Notes: generated by a model from the sequence alone, not told the origin. A stretch of DNA of 11,690 bases from CAZTAR01 sp043813895 (GCA_043813895.1 JBDRKQ010000153.1:1-11690); one strand, 5' to 3'. Shown: positions 1 through 7,244, counted from the first letter of the stretch. Numbers and translations: made by a program.

Positions 1-1
1 G

Positions 2-733
2 ATGGACACCGAATCGCCACCCGTGCGGACGGGAATCGACACCGAATTGCCACCGGTAGTATCAAACCGAGAACTCCTACCGGAGTCTAAGAACCAAGAA
101 CCCGGCCGCTGTCGACCAAACGGTCTGTCCCCCCGTCGGACTGCTAACGAACCATCGCTTCGTCAAATCAAGCTTCGCGACTTGAGTGAGCCCAGGCAAA
201 CCGACGCCTTGTTCCGGCAGGCCGTCTCCGTGGGGTGGGTCGGGGCAAGCGTGTGCGAGCGGCTGCGTTTCCACGCCGCAGCCGCGCACGCGCTTGCGGC
301 GGGGGCGGTGAATCCCTGCGGCCTGTTCGTCTACCTGACGCGTGGTCACCACTGGGACCGGCTCACGCTTGCGGCGGAGGACACTGCTCGCCGCAGACTC
401 CAGGCTCTCGACGAGGGGGCGGAGTTCGAGCCAGCTACCCCGAAGGGCGGTTGCCGAGAAACGAGCCGGAAGTCTGCCCGTCACAACTCACCGCTGATGC
501 ACACCTCTGCACAGGAAGTCCGGGCTCTGGTGTGCTCACTTGCCGGACGCATGGCCGTAGCTCCGACATCGGCCGGCGGGCCGGCGCTTGCGGAAGCAGC
601 AGGACAGGCCGTGCGAGGTCGAGGACTTTCACCGACCACCCGCAGGCCCATATGGCGCGGCATGCCTCCGACCCGTCGGTGCGTGCCAAGCCGCAAGGAA
701 AAAAAACCGCATGGGGCCAACGCGGGAATCTGA
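2..733 (+). CDS. 3' part of a replication-protein-like gene, truncated by the window edge
   Basis: The frame is open from the window edge, so the true start lies to the left; the ATG at position 2 need not be the start. The first 40 residues are a linker with two related units (DTESPPV and DTELPPV). Residues about 51-134 (bases 152-403) form a coherent helical domain with the signature ERLRFHAAAAHAL, then NPCGLFVYLTRGHHW, then AAEDTARRRLQAL. From memory this resembles the C-terminal domain of replication or helix-turn-helix proteins carried by planctomycete plasmids and mobile elements; no catalytic motif is visible. Beyond about residue 138 the reading becomes Arg/Ala-rich and low in information, so the last 100 residues may be read-through after a frameshift or truncation. 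GC is very high, unlike the operon at 948-4382. It could equally be a degraded gene. Confidence 0.45.
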   Translation: MDTESPPVRTGIDTELPPVVSNRELLPESKNQEPGRCRPNGLSPRRTANEPSLRQIKLRDLSEPRQTDALFRQAVSVGWVGASVCERLRFHAAAAHALAAGAVNPCGLFVYLTRGHHWDRLTLAAEDTARRRLQALDEGAEFEPATPKGGCRETSRKSARHNSPLMHTSAQEVRALVCSLAGRMAVAPTSAGGPALAEAAGQAVRGRGLSPTTRRPIWRGMPPTRRCVPSRKEKKPHGANAGI

Positions 734-947
734 AGGCCACTTATGCACCTCTCGGGACCGGAATCGCAGGATCGTGAGGCCGCCGGCGGTTCCCTGCGAA
801 GTGAGCCTGACCGGGGCCCGTGGGAGGGGGGTATCATTCCCTCCGCCCTCCGACTTCTGCGTGAGGCACGGCAGGTCAACCCCACCAAGCACGATGCGTC
901 CCGAACAGAATTGTGACTCTCCCCTATTCCCATGATTCCTATCACCC
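734..947. other. Spacer between the rep-like gene and the 3' end of the operon
   Basis: No gene is visible here. GC falls from very high to moderate near position 900, which marks the left border of the low-GC cassette. A weak six-pair stem (GGAGGG at 823-828 with CCCTCC at 839-844) has no T-tract on either side. No clear terminator for the - strand operon is seen below 948. Confidence 0.4.
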
Positions 948-1709
948 TTAGATTGCCGTATAACCACCATCTATAGTCACTAGGCTTCCTGTGATAAAAC
1001 TGGACCTCTCGCTTGCAAGAAAAAAGACTAACTCCGCCACTTCAACTGCACTTCCGATTCTTCCTAATGGGTACTTAGTTTCTTCTTCCGCCCAGACTCT
1101 GGAGATATCTCCGGAGTACTGTTCTTCGGCCATCCTACGTTTGCTCTCAATATTCAAGTTTGTCTTTATAGCGCCTGGACAAATGGCGTTGACACGAACA
1201 TTCTGCTTTGCCAAATCGACAGCGATGCTCTTCGTAATCTGGCCTAATCCTGCCTTGCTTGCGCCGTAGGCCAATGAATTCGTTTTGGCGACGAAACATT
1301 GGTCCGACGCATTAATTACTATTGCTCCCCCATGTTGACCATCCAAATACCTGATGGCCTTGTTTATCGTAAAGACGACAGCTTTCAGATTGGTATCTAT
1401 CACTCTATCCCACGATGACTCCGTTATGTTGTGAACGTTATTCTCTTCGTATATGCCTGCGTTTGCAAACACGACATTGATCTTGCCAAACCTATTGTAC
1501 GTACCTATTATGGCAGCCTCGACATCTGAGACAAGACAGACGTCTCCATGATAGAAGTACAGGCTGGCATCTGTGTAAGCACTCACCAGTTCCTCGCCTA
1601 GTACTTTGTTTGCGTCGATGAAGCCCACAGCAGTGTCTGCGGATAGAAACTTTTCAACACATGCCCTCCCTATTCCGCTAGATCCACCTGTAATGAACGC
1701 TACATTCAT
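948..1709 (-). CDS. Short-chain dehydrogenase/reductase (classical SDR)
   Basis: Predicted cytoplasmic NAD(P)-dependent oxidoreductase of 253 aa, the usual length for a classical SDR. The cofactor motif TGGSSGIG is at residues 7-14, the structural NAG at 83-85, and the catalytic tetrad Asn107, Ser135, Tyr148 (YGASK) and Lys152 is complete. PG at 178-179 and the C-terminal FITGSLVTIDGGY are typical. Asp32 at the end of the second strand (VGFIDAN) suggests a preference for NAD(H) over NADP(H). It is the last gene of the operon. It starts 3 nt after the HAD stop, with an AAGGGGA ribosome site overlapping the end of that gene. The substrate is unknown: SDRs with this architecture act on sugars, polyols, steroids or acyl chains. 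Within the operon a sugar or polyol derivative produced by the neighbouring phosphatase is a reasonable but unproven guess. Confidence 0.9.
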   Translation of the reverse strand: MNVAFITGGSSGIGRACVEKFLSADTAVGFIDANKVLGEELVSAYTDASLYFYHGDVCLVSDVEAAIIGTYNRFGKINVVFANAGIYEENNVHNITESSWDRVIDTNLKAVVFTINKAIRYLDGQHGGAIVINASDQCFVAKTNSLAYGASKAGLGQITKSIAVDLAKQNVRVNAICPGAIKTNLNIESKRRMAEEQYSGDISRVWAEEETKYPLGRIGSAVEVAELVFFLASERSSFITGSLVTIDGGYTAI

Positions 1710-1712
1710 TAA

Positions 1713-2378
1713 TCATAATCCCCTTCTCATCGAAGCCTCTAACCACTTATCCAACTCAGCGTAGCCATCAATCGCGTCTACATCCACGCCATTCTGCTCA
1801 CCCCACGTAGCACCTGGAGAACGCATGCGAATAAACTTGCATCCGATGTTTCGCGATATTGCATAGTCCGCTACTGTGTCACCTATGTGAAGTACATGCA
1901 GCGGCTCCACATCGTATTGAGTAAGCAGTGTCGTAATGTTGTGCGCCTTGTTCGCAGGGCCTCCCTTGACATCCAAGAAATAGTCGTGGAGTGAGCACGC
2001 CTCAAGAAACGCAACTACTTCCGCAACCGGTGACAGTGATACTATGACATATTGTACTGTGCCTTGCCATCTACCCAAAAACGCCGACAGGCCGGGAATA
2101 GGCCCTTTCTTAATCACATTGGTAAATGCGATTGTGGAGAATGCATCACTTAACGCTGCGATCTGCCTAGAGGAGCACTCCTTGCCTATGACACAGGATA
2201 GCACCGTCTTAATCACGAGCTCTCGTGGTTTTCCCACATTGTCTCTATAGAGCTCCCTGATAGCACTGGAGTACTTAGCGCCAAAGTTGCGAAACACCTC
2301 CACATATGCGTCTTCCTTCACCTCTTTGCTGTCGACAACAACGCCATCAAAATCAAAGATGATATATTCGTATTTCAT
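1713..2378 (-). CDS. HAD-superfamily phosphatase, phosphoglycolate-phosphatase-like
   Basis: Predicted Mg-dependent phosphomonoesterase or phosphomutase-type hydrolase of about 221 aa. All four HAD motifs are present. Numbered from the ATG at 2378 they are: motif I DFDGVVVDS with nucleophile Asp9 and acid/base Asp11, motif II Ser114 (YVIVSLS), motif III Lys144 (GPANKAH), and motif IV GDTVAD with Asp167 and Asp171. The stretch between motifs I and II is a helical C1-type cap, pointing to a small-molecule substrate such as a sugar phosphate rather than protein or nucleic acid. A GTG at 2390 in the same frame is possible, but its purine tract lies only 2 nt away. The ATG at 2378 sits one base after the kinase stop and gives the family-like start MKYEYIIFDFDG. 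The next gene (SDR) begins 3 nt after this stop, so co-translation is likely. Exact substrate unknown. Confidence 0.88.
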   Translation of the reverse strand: MKYEYIIFDFDGVVVDSKEVKEDAYVEVFRNFGAKYSSAIRELYRDNVGKPRELVIKTVLSCVIGKECSSRQIAALSDAFSTIAFTNVIKKGPIPGLSAFLGRWQGTVQYVIVSLSPVAEVVAFLEACSLHDYFLDVKGGPANKAHNITTLLTQYDVEPLHVLHIGDTVADYAISRNIGCKFIRMRSPGATWGEQNGVDVDAIDGYAELDKWLEASMRRGL

Positions 2379-2379
2379 C

Positions 2380-3018
2380 TCAGTCAGCACTTCTCAAAGA
2401 CAAGTAGGCGTTGATCGCAGTGAGTAATCTCTCATGGACTTGCGCGCTGAACTGGCACGTGCAGCAATGATACAGTATCTTGTTAGCTGCTGTATCGACC
2501 TTTATATATGCTGCGGGAACATCAGCTGGGATTTCGTCGTTACTAAGCTCTTCGAATCCAGAGTGAACGTGGTGATATATATCCTCTGTATTTCCTAGAG
2601 TCTCGGCTCGATATGTCATTGATTGGCGCTGTGCGATCCTCTCGAATGTCATTTTCGTATTGGAGCACAGAACGTACAAGATTACTACATGCGACTTGAG
2701 CGCTTTAGCCCTCCTGTACAACCACTTTCTCCTGAAAGCCTTGTGAAACGATGCATCGATCACCAGAGGTAGTCTCTCCTCGCAAATGAGACCAATAGCC
2801 TTCCGATAGCCTCGGTCCCGAAGGTGTTCATCAAGGCTATTCTTATTGCTATACTCTGTCACCAAAGACATTTTCACTGCACTTTCAGATATATAGGTCA
2901 ATTCATGGATACGAGATACGTACTTGGCGAGCGAAGTTTTGCCTGCTGCTGTTCTTCCCATCATCAAGAATATGGTCGAGGCAAAACTGTTCAGCTCGTC
3001 CCGCTCGCTTCTCTCCAT
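2380..3018 (-). CDS. P-loop kinase-like protein (AAA_33 / zeta-toxin-like fold)
   Basis: Predicted ATP-dependent phosphotransferase of 212 aa. The Walker A motif GRTAAGKT is at residues 21-28. A Walker-B-like strand LVIDASF (Asp88) is followed by the basic stretch KAFRRKW, and arginines in ERIAQRQ (Arg127, Arg131) fit a lid over the ATP phosphates. The arrangement strand-DAxF-RR-strand-RxxxR is characteristic of AAA_33 kinases, which include gluconate, shikimate-type and polynucleotide 5'-kinases and zeta toxins. The C-terminus carries an unusual YHCCTC cluster (three Cys and one His) of unknown role. The gene overlaps the end of the membrane-protein gene by 28 nt and has a GGAG site 8 nt before the ATG. 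Its stop is one base before the HAD start, so kinase and phosphatase are probably made in fixed proportion. The acceptor could be a sugar, nucleoside or RNA end. No partner antitoxin is evident, which argues against a plain zeta toxin. Confidence 0.8.
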   Translation of the reverse strand: MERSERDELNSFASTIFLMMGRTAAGKTSLAKYVSRIHELTYISESAVKMSLVTEYSNKNSLDEHLRDRGYRKAIGLICEERLPLVIDASFHKAFRRKWLYRRAKALKSHVVILYVLCSNTKMTFERIAQRQSMTYRAETLGNTEDIYHHVHSGFEELSNDEIPADVPAAYIKVDTAANKILYHCCTCQFSAQVHERLLTAINAYLSLRSAD

Positions 3019-3827
3019 TTGTCATACTCCTCGTCCGACATGATGTCGCCTATGTCAAAGCTCCTACTGTCATCGTTCCAGATTCTCTCGAAGTACTCGA
3101 ATAGCGACTTTGCGTTCTCATTCTTCTGGAAGTTGCGGAACACTAAGGACGGTGTGTGGGAAACAAACCTATCTGAAAGAGGAAAGCCAAGTTTGAGAAT
3201 GTTGTCATATCGGTAGACTACATAACATGCCCTCTCGCGATAGAACTTAATAGTGACATTATCAACTTGAATGTTCTTCTCCTGATAGAGGTAATCCAAA
3301 GCGTCTTGGATTTCAAAAAAGCTCTCCATTATGTGTCGCTGAATAGTGCTGAGTTGTGCCTTTGTGCTCTGTAACAGATGTATCCTCTCGTCGAGTACGT
3401 CCGAATGGTTAACGGTTGGATCGAGCAATAGGATTCGGATCGCGATGTTCTTATCTGCTCGCACCGTCTTTATTGACTCAGCAATTTGGAACCTGTTGGA
3501 CAAGGAAATCTGCATTATGTCAATCCGCCTTTTGGCATGCAATATGTCTTCAGGTGCTTCGCTAACGGGCCCAAGCGCATGCAATTCAATCTCTTTTGGT
3601 TGCCTTATTTCGTGCAGTATGAACGCCACCTGCCCCTTAAAGGCAAAGTGAGTGATTAAGTAGATAATGGCGCCCAGAATCAACGCGAAGCAGAAGTCTT
3701 TTAGTAGGTTTGCCTGTGTCGCTGCGTCAATATTCTTGTATACTACGAACACTAGCAGAGCGAGGGCAATCACGACAATGAGCAAGGCCGACAGAATTGG
3801 TATGATGGTGGCTCTATATGTGTTCAT
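2991..3827 (-). CDS. Two-TM membrane protein with a cytoplasmic PLD/DUF5919-like domain
   Basis: Predicted inner-membrane protein of 278 aa. TM1 is residues about 8-30 (rich in I, L, V and A) and TM2 about 44-63, followed by Lys64 and a long soluble C-terminal part. That domain shows RRIDIMQISLS, then an alternating strand IAIRILLLDP, a helical section at about 145-200, and a second half with VTIKFYRERACYVVYRYDN and PSLVFR. The 'RILLLDP' strand plus a late 'KFY..Y.YD' block resembles the phospholipase-D-like DUF5919 type found in signalling and conflict proteins. No canonical HxKxxxxD pair is seen (HAKRRID is one residue short and misplaced), so a binding or sensing role is more likely than catalysis. 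The gene starts 3 nt after the Nudix stop with GGGAG six bases upstream, and overlaps the kinase gene by 28 nt. The family assignment is from memory and uncertain; the topology is clear. Confidence 0.7.
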   Translation of the reverse strand: MNTYRATIIPILSALLIVVIALALLVFVVYKNIDAATQANLLKDFCFALILGAIIYLITHFAFKGQVAFILHEIRQPKEIELHALGPVSEAPEDILHAKRRIDIMQISLSNRFQIAESIKTVRADKNIAIRILLLDPTVNHSDVLDERIHLLQSTKAQLSTIQRHIMESFFEIQDALDYLYQEKNIQVDNVTIKFYRERACYVVYRYDNILKLGFPLSDRFVSHTPSLVFRNFQKNENAKSLFEYFERIWNDDSRSFDIGDIMSDEEYDKWREASGTS

Positions 3828-3830
3828 TAT

Positions 3831-4361
3831 TCACTCCCGAAAACTGGAAATGTCTATCGCCTTAAGGACAGCTTGTGCAATATCTGTTCGCAGTTGCGCC
3901 TCTGCAATCAAGCGCAACGTTTCTTCTACACCGCATGGCACCAACTCAATATGCTCGAATTCTCCTGACTCCAACGGTGATTCAAAGAGATCACGAGCAC
4001 GAAAAAAGTGTGTTTTTTGCTTAACCCAGCTGGATGGAAAGGGTATAACGTCCACCAGTTCATAGCTCCCAGAATCCAATCCTGTCTCCTCGCGTAGTTC
4101 GCGTCTAGCTGCTTCAACTGGTGCTTCGTCGAGTTGAATGCCACCGTAAGGAATTCTCCAAACCGTACTGGCTATTGCACTACGAAATTCCTTCGTCAGT
4201 ATAATTTGGTGCTCATCGTTGAATGCGATTATCCCAACCGCATCTCTCTTTGAGACATACCACCTCTCTTCAACAACCCCGTTCGGCAATCTCACTTCTG
4301 CCCGCTCAACATTGAATCGTGGACATTCATACAGTATGTCCAAACTGAGAACAGTTTCCAT
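3831..4361 (-). CDS. Nudix hydrolase, ADP-ribose-pyrophosphatase-like
   Basis: Predicted Mg-dependent hydrolase of nucleoside diphosphates linked to another moiety. From the ATG at 4361 the protein is 176 aa. The Nudix box is complete at about residues 73-95 and matches Gx5Ex7REUxEExGU exactly (it ends RRELREETGL). The preceding VWRIPYGG and the N-terminal order YECPRFNVERAEVRLPNG resemble ADP-ribose and NDP-sugar pyrophosphatases of the NudF type. A longer reading from 4382 adds seven residues, but GGAGGT at 4377-4372 lies 10 nt before the 4361 ATG and supports the shorter form. It is the first gene of the operon, so the promoter should lie just upstream. The substrate cannot be fixed: ADP-ribose, NDP-sugars and diadenosine polyphosphates are all possible. 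With the kinase, HAD and SDR genes it suggests turnover of a nucleotide-linked sugar. Confidence 0.9.
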   Translation of the reverse strand: METVLSLDILYECPRFNVERAEVRLPNGVVEERWYVSKRDAVGIIAFNDEHQIILTKEFRSAIASTVWRIPYGGIQLDEAPVEAARRELREETGLDSGSYELVDVIPFPSSWVKQKTHFFRARDLFESPLESGEFEHIELVPCGVEETLRLIAEAQLRTDIAQAVLKAIDISSFRE

Positions 4362-4371
4362 CTTCGTGTTT

Positions 4372-4377
4372 ACCTCC
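4372..4377 (-). promoter_or_regulatory. Ribosome binding site that decides the Nudix start
   Basis: GGAGGT on the - strand lies 10 nt before the ATG at 4361 and inside the longer reading that begins at 4382. It favours 4361 as the real start. Confidence 0.55.
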
Positions 4378-4402
4378 GGCATCTTGGGCTACAGCCGACC
4401 AA

Positions 4403-4434
4403 GGTATAGAGCGGGACTGAAAAGTGATCGTCAA
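4403..4434 (-). promoter_or_regulatory. Candidate sigma70-type promoter of the five-gene operon
   Basis: On the - strand TTGACG (4434-4429) is followed either by TCTATA (4410-4405) after 18 nt or by TATACC (4408-4403) after 20 nt. It lies 20-40 nt upstream of the Nudix start, the expected place for the operon promoter. The -35 box is good and the -10 box is weak. No operator palindrome was seen around it. Confidence 0.35.
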
Positions 4435-4549
4435 TGCATTAGTCGGCCGTGCGGCTGCGCTCGCCAACCCGCTGGGCTGGAGGTGGGCCGGCGGATGCGC
4501 CCCGAGCTTCTCATGACTCGATTCCAAGGAACTGCGCACAATACACGGC

Positions 4550-4570
4550 GCCCGTGGACCACCCACGGGC
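4550..4570. other. Perfect 8-bp hairpin
   Basis: GCCCGTGG (4550-4557) and CCACGGGC (4563-4570) pair perfectly around a 5-nt loop. There is no T-tract on either side, so it is not a standard intrinsic terminator. It lies about 70 nt downstream of the - strand gene remnant ending at 4640 and upstream of the operon promoter. It could act as a transcription or recombination boundary. Confidence 0.35.
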
Positions 4571-4639
4571 AACATGGGCGTAGTATACGCCCTGAGCCCG
4601 CCCCTTGCAGGCCCGAGATCGGGATGTTCCGCACGAGTT

Positions 4640-4795
4640 TCATGGTTCCCAGGGTAGTTCGGGCTGGTCGAGTGCCTCGCGACGGAGGTGTTCCAGGAAG
4701 TCGCGGTCGACGTCGTGGGTGATTCGCAGTCCGAAGCGGGGCTTGACGGGACCCACGGTTTCCACACGCGACTCACCATCTCCAGCCGTGTCATC
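4640..4795 (-). pseudogene. C-terminal remnant of an unrecognised protein
   Basis: Between an in-frame TAG (4798-4796) and a TGA (4642-4640) the - strand reads about 51 residues of protein-like composition. It includes VKPRFGLRITHDVD, then DFLEHLRREAL, and ends ELPWEP. The even mix of charged and hydrophobic residues and the high third-position GC differ from the Arg/Pro/Ser-rich noise of the other frames. There is no start codon or ribosome site, so it is more likely the 3' end of a truncated gene than a functional small protein. I do not recognise the family. Confidence 0.3.
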
Positions 4796-4800
4796 CTAGA

Positions 4801-5061
4801 CTAGCCCGCTCCTGGCCAGGTTGGGCGAAACCGGTCCCCGCACCCTTCGCAAGGCTCAGGGTCGCCTAGGGTGTCAAACTGGGCAGTCTTGCTCCCCCAC
4901 GAGTTCGTCGGGCACTGAACCCGGAGGTCGTGAACCACGAGCGCGGAGGGAACAGCGCTGAACTCGAAACCACACCCCACGGGCGGATGGAACGGGTCCC
5001 CCCGCCTCACGCTAGGCCTCGCCGCCGGGGTGTATTCCCCCAGATTGAGCGGTCTCGCCAA
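4801..5061 (-). pseudogene. Uncharacterised reading frame of doubtful coding status
   Basis: This 86-codon frame has no recognisable domain. Its second half has some protein-like character, including ALVVHDLRVQCPTNSWG and a single Cys-x2-Cys (CEGCGDRF) near the end, but there is no convincing ribosome site. It sits just inside a possible IS21-type element end and upstream of the remnant at 4640-4795, from which it is separated by stops. The two could be pieces of one decayed gene. Confidence 0.18.
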
Positions 5062-5102
5062 GCGAAATGTTGCCAGGTTTGGGCCCGCGAATGTTGCCAG
5101 GG
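5062..5102. repeat. Pair of direct repeats, possible IS21-type terminal repeats
   Basis: GCGAAATGTTGCCAGG (5062-5077) and GCGAATGTTGCCAGG (5087-5101) differ by one base deletion and lie 25 nt apart. Multiple short repeats just inside each end are typical of IS21-family elements. The likely outer end is 46 nt further right, where the sequence ends in CA at 5147-5148 against the broken tRNA gene. The element's other end is not seen in the window. Confidence 0.4.
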
Positions 5103-5145
5103 TGCCGTAAATAATTGTGGATGCGATAGTTAGGGAAACCCAAAA

Positions 5146-5187
<42 letters not shown>

Positions 5188-5214
5188 AATAGCGAAAATC
5201 GCCATTTCCAGCCC

Positions 5215-5243
5215 ATTATCAAGGGTTCTCCCTCTGCCGTCAA
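5215..5243 (-). promoter_or_regulatory. sigma70-type promoter of the broken tRNA-Gly gene
   Basis: On the - strand TTGACG (5243-5238), a 17-nt spacer and GATAAT (5220-5215) make a near-consensus promoter. It starts transcription about 20 nt before the tRNA 5' end. A short GCGA/TCGC inverted repeat lies in the leader. Transcription would now run through the half tRNA into the inserted sequence on its left. Confidence 0.65.
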
Positions 5244-5367
5244 GTGACAAACGATGCCAATTGATCGCTGTAAGTCCTTATTCGTCCGTCTGGGTACATC
5301 CGAACCGCCAGTATGCCGCCAGTAGGATGGGTCCCTGCGAACGGTTTTGTCATCTATCACCCAAAAC

Positions 5368-5388
5368 GGTTCTCCCGCACTTTTGGTG
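5368..5388. repeat. ISL3 element terminal inverted repeat at the transposase 3' end
   Basis: This 21-bp end is a perfect inverted match to 7290-7310. Between this repeat and the transposase stop (5571) lie about 180 nt with no gene. Confidence 0.9.
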
Positions 5389-5570
5389 ATTTGGCTGGAT
5401 TCTGCGTGCTTGGCGAATAACCCGCTGGTACGTTGGAGGTCGATCTGACCGTCACGTATCAGTCAGCAGTCGAGCATGTGCGATGTCACGGCGTTGGCAT
5501 TTCAGGGTCCTCCTTGAGCCAGCTTCACATTCTTCTTCTACGCGAATCACCATGACACAGCGCGCGGCGA

Positions 5571-7214
5571 CTATCCGACATACAACACACGCTGGCGAAG
5601 CAAATCGAACTTCGCTCGGCCGTACATCTGACGCTTTATCAGCTTCAGCCGGTTGACTTGGCCTTCCAGCTGCCCGTTACTCCATTCTGTTGTCAGACCA
5701 GCCTTCACAGCCGCATAGTCTGATTTCAGACCGGTGGCGAACACGCGAATCTCACGAGGCGTAGCTGTGCTCCAGGCGCGTTGAATCCAGGAATCCAGCC
5801 CTTGCCCCTTCCGCTCCCGGACCATCGCCGTAAACTCCTGTGCCAACTCAGCCGCAATGGCCACTTCCGGACATCGCTCAAACAGGGCTTCGATAAACAT
5901 CTGATCTTGATCGTCCCTATCAGTGGACTGTGTCAGAAGCAACCAAGCCAAACGGCCTGCGGAGGTGGGATGCACGGCAGGCGGCGGCACCGTCATGTGT
6001 TCCCTAGGTTCCGCATGCCGCCGATGCGCCAAGCGGCGACGAACGCTGCAGTATGAGCCTGTGAAGCCCTGAGCCTCAAGTTCACGTGCAAGCTGGGCGG
6101 CGTTCCGGCACCCCTCCTCCCAACGTTTCCGCAGGTAAACAGTGAATCGATCGGTTTTGCTGGCGTACTTGCGTTTCGCGCGTTCCGGAAACTGCCCGGC
6201 GCGGATGTACCGACCAACCGTCTCTCGATGAATGCCCAGACGTTTGCCAATGACACGCTGCGATACTCCCTGACGATGAAGCTCAACTACCTGCTGATAT
6301 CGTTCAAGGCGGCGAGTACGCCGAACTTCCCGGAGCGGTGGAGACCGTGGAAGTCGATGTTCCCGCTTACAGGCTGGTGCTGCCCCGGCGTTGGTGTCGG
6401 GGTTAGGCGGTTGGCGCGATGCCGCAACATCTCGCGCCACAGATCGTATCTCTCGATACCGGCGTTCAAGCATCCTCACCAGAGCGTGCCTGAGATTCTG
6501 CATCAGGTGAAACCGATCTGCTACCTGAACTGCCTGAGGGGCCCCGGCCGAGGCACCATTCGCATAACAACTGGCACGATCACGGGTGATGATCTGGATC
6601 TCTGGATGCGTTCTGAGCCACGTGGCCAGTGTTTCGGCCTCGCGATCGTCCAGCAGGTCCACGGGGCAGTGACGCTGCAGGTCGCACAGCAGCGTTCCGT
6701 ATCGCTGGCCGCGGCGAACCGCCCAGTCGTCCACGCCCAACACGTGCAGCGGCGAGGAATCGGGGGGCGGAGCTCGGCGAATTCGGCGAAGAAGCGTGTC
6801 GGGGCTGGTCGGCATACCCAATTGCTCGGCGAGGCGTGATCCTCCCTCTCCTCCGCAAGAGAAGGCAATACGGGAAAGCGCCGCATCCAAACGAACCGTG
6901 CCCCGGGCGTAAGCCGCTGCGACCTCAGGAAAACGCTCGGTGAAGATGCGCCGCTGGCAGGTCGGCGTATCACAGAAGAACTTCCGAGCCTGCAGACACC
7001 AACGGACGGCGCTGCCCTGCCAGGGCAGATCAGCCAATGTCCGCCGGTACCGGCTGTGAACTCGGACGGAAGCGCTGCCGCACAGCGGGCATACGCTCTG
7101 GGCCGTCGTCCTGCTCAGCATGATCGTGACATGATCCGGCTCGATCCTGACATGGCAACAACAGAAGGCCTTCGCGTCGGGCAAGAGTGGATTGACCATC
7201 ATGGCGGACTCCAT
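5571..7214 (-). CDS. tnp: ISL3-family transposase
   Basis: Full-length DDE transposase of 547 aa that moves the element bounded by 5368 and 7310. The N-terminal zinc-finger region has CPLC and a later Cys pair (FFCDTPTC). The catalytic domain begins LGVDDWAVRRGQRYGTLL with the first Asp, continues with IITRDRASCY (second Asp) and VADRFHLMQNL, and carries the Glu in SNGQLEGQVNRLKLIKRQMYG near the C-terminus. A helix-turn-helix insert (GVSQRVIGKRLGIHRETVGRYI) lies in the middle, as in longer ISL3 members. The C-terminus FDLLRQRVL is the usual end, so nothing appears to be missing. The start is uncertain: ATGs at 7214, 7202 and 7199 are in frame, and GGAG six bases before 7202 favours that one. 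The frame is intact with all catalytic residues, so the transposase may be active. Confidence 0.93.
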   Translation of the reverse strand: MESAMMVNPLLPDAKAFCCCHVRIEPDHVTIMLSRTTAQSVCPLCGSASVRVHSRYRRTLADLPWQGSAVRWCLQARKFFCDTPTCQRRIFTERFPEVAAAYARGTVRLDAALSRIAFSCGGEGGSRLAEQLGMPTSPDTLLRRIRRAPPPDSSPLHVLGVDDWAVRRGQRYGTLLCDLQRHCPVDLLDDREAETLATWLRTHPEIQIITRDRASCYANGASAGAPQAVQVADRFHLMQNLRHALVRMLERRYREIRSVARDVAASRQPPNPDTNAGAAPACKREHRLPRSPPLREVRRTRRLERYQQVVELHRQGVSQRVIGKRLGIHRETVGRYIRAGQFPERAKRKYASKTDRFTVYLRKRWEEGCRNAAQLARELEAQGFTGSYCSVRRRLAHRRHAEPREHMTVPPPAVHPTSAGRLAWLLLTQSTDRDDQDQMFIEALFERCPEVAIAAELAQEFTAMVRERKGQGLDSWIQRAWSTATPREIRVFATGLKSDYAAVKAGLTTEWSNGQLEGQVNRLKLIKRQMYGRAKFDLLRQRVLYVG

Positions 7215-7226
7215 TCCGCGAGGTTG

Positions 7227-7244
7227 GGATCCATCCGTGGATCC
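7227..7244. other. Small hairpin upstream of the ISL3 transposase
   Basis: GGATCCA and TGGATCC form a perfect 7-bp stem with a 4-nt loop just before the transposase start and inside the element end. Hairpins at this position in insertion sequences often limit transposase expression from outside transcription. That role is inference here. Confidence 0.4.

Noticed and set aside
822..844. Intrinsic terminator left of the operon
   Set aside because: Only a six-pair stem, and no T-tract on either strand.
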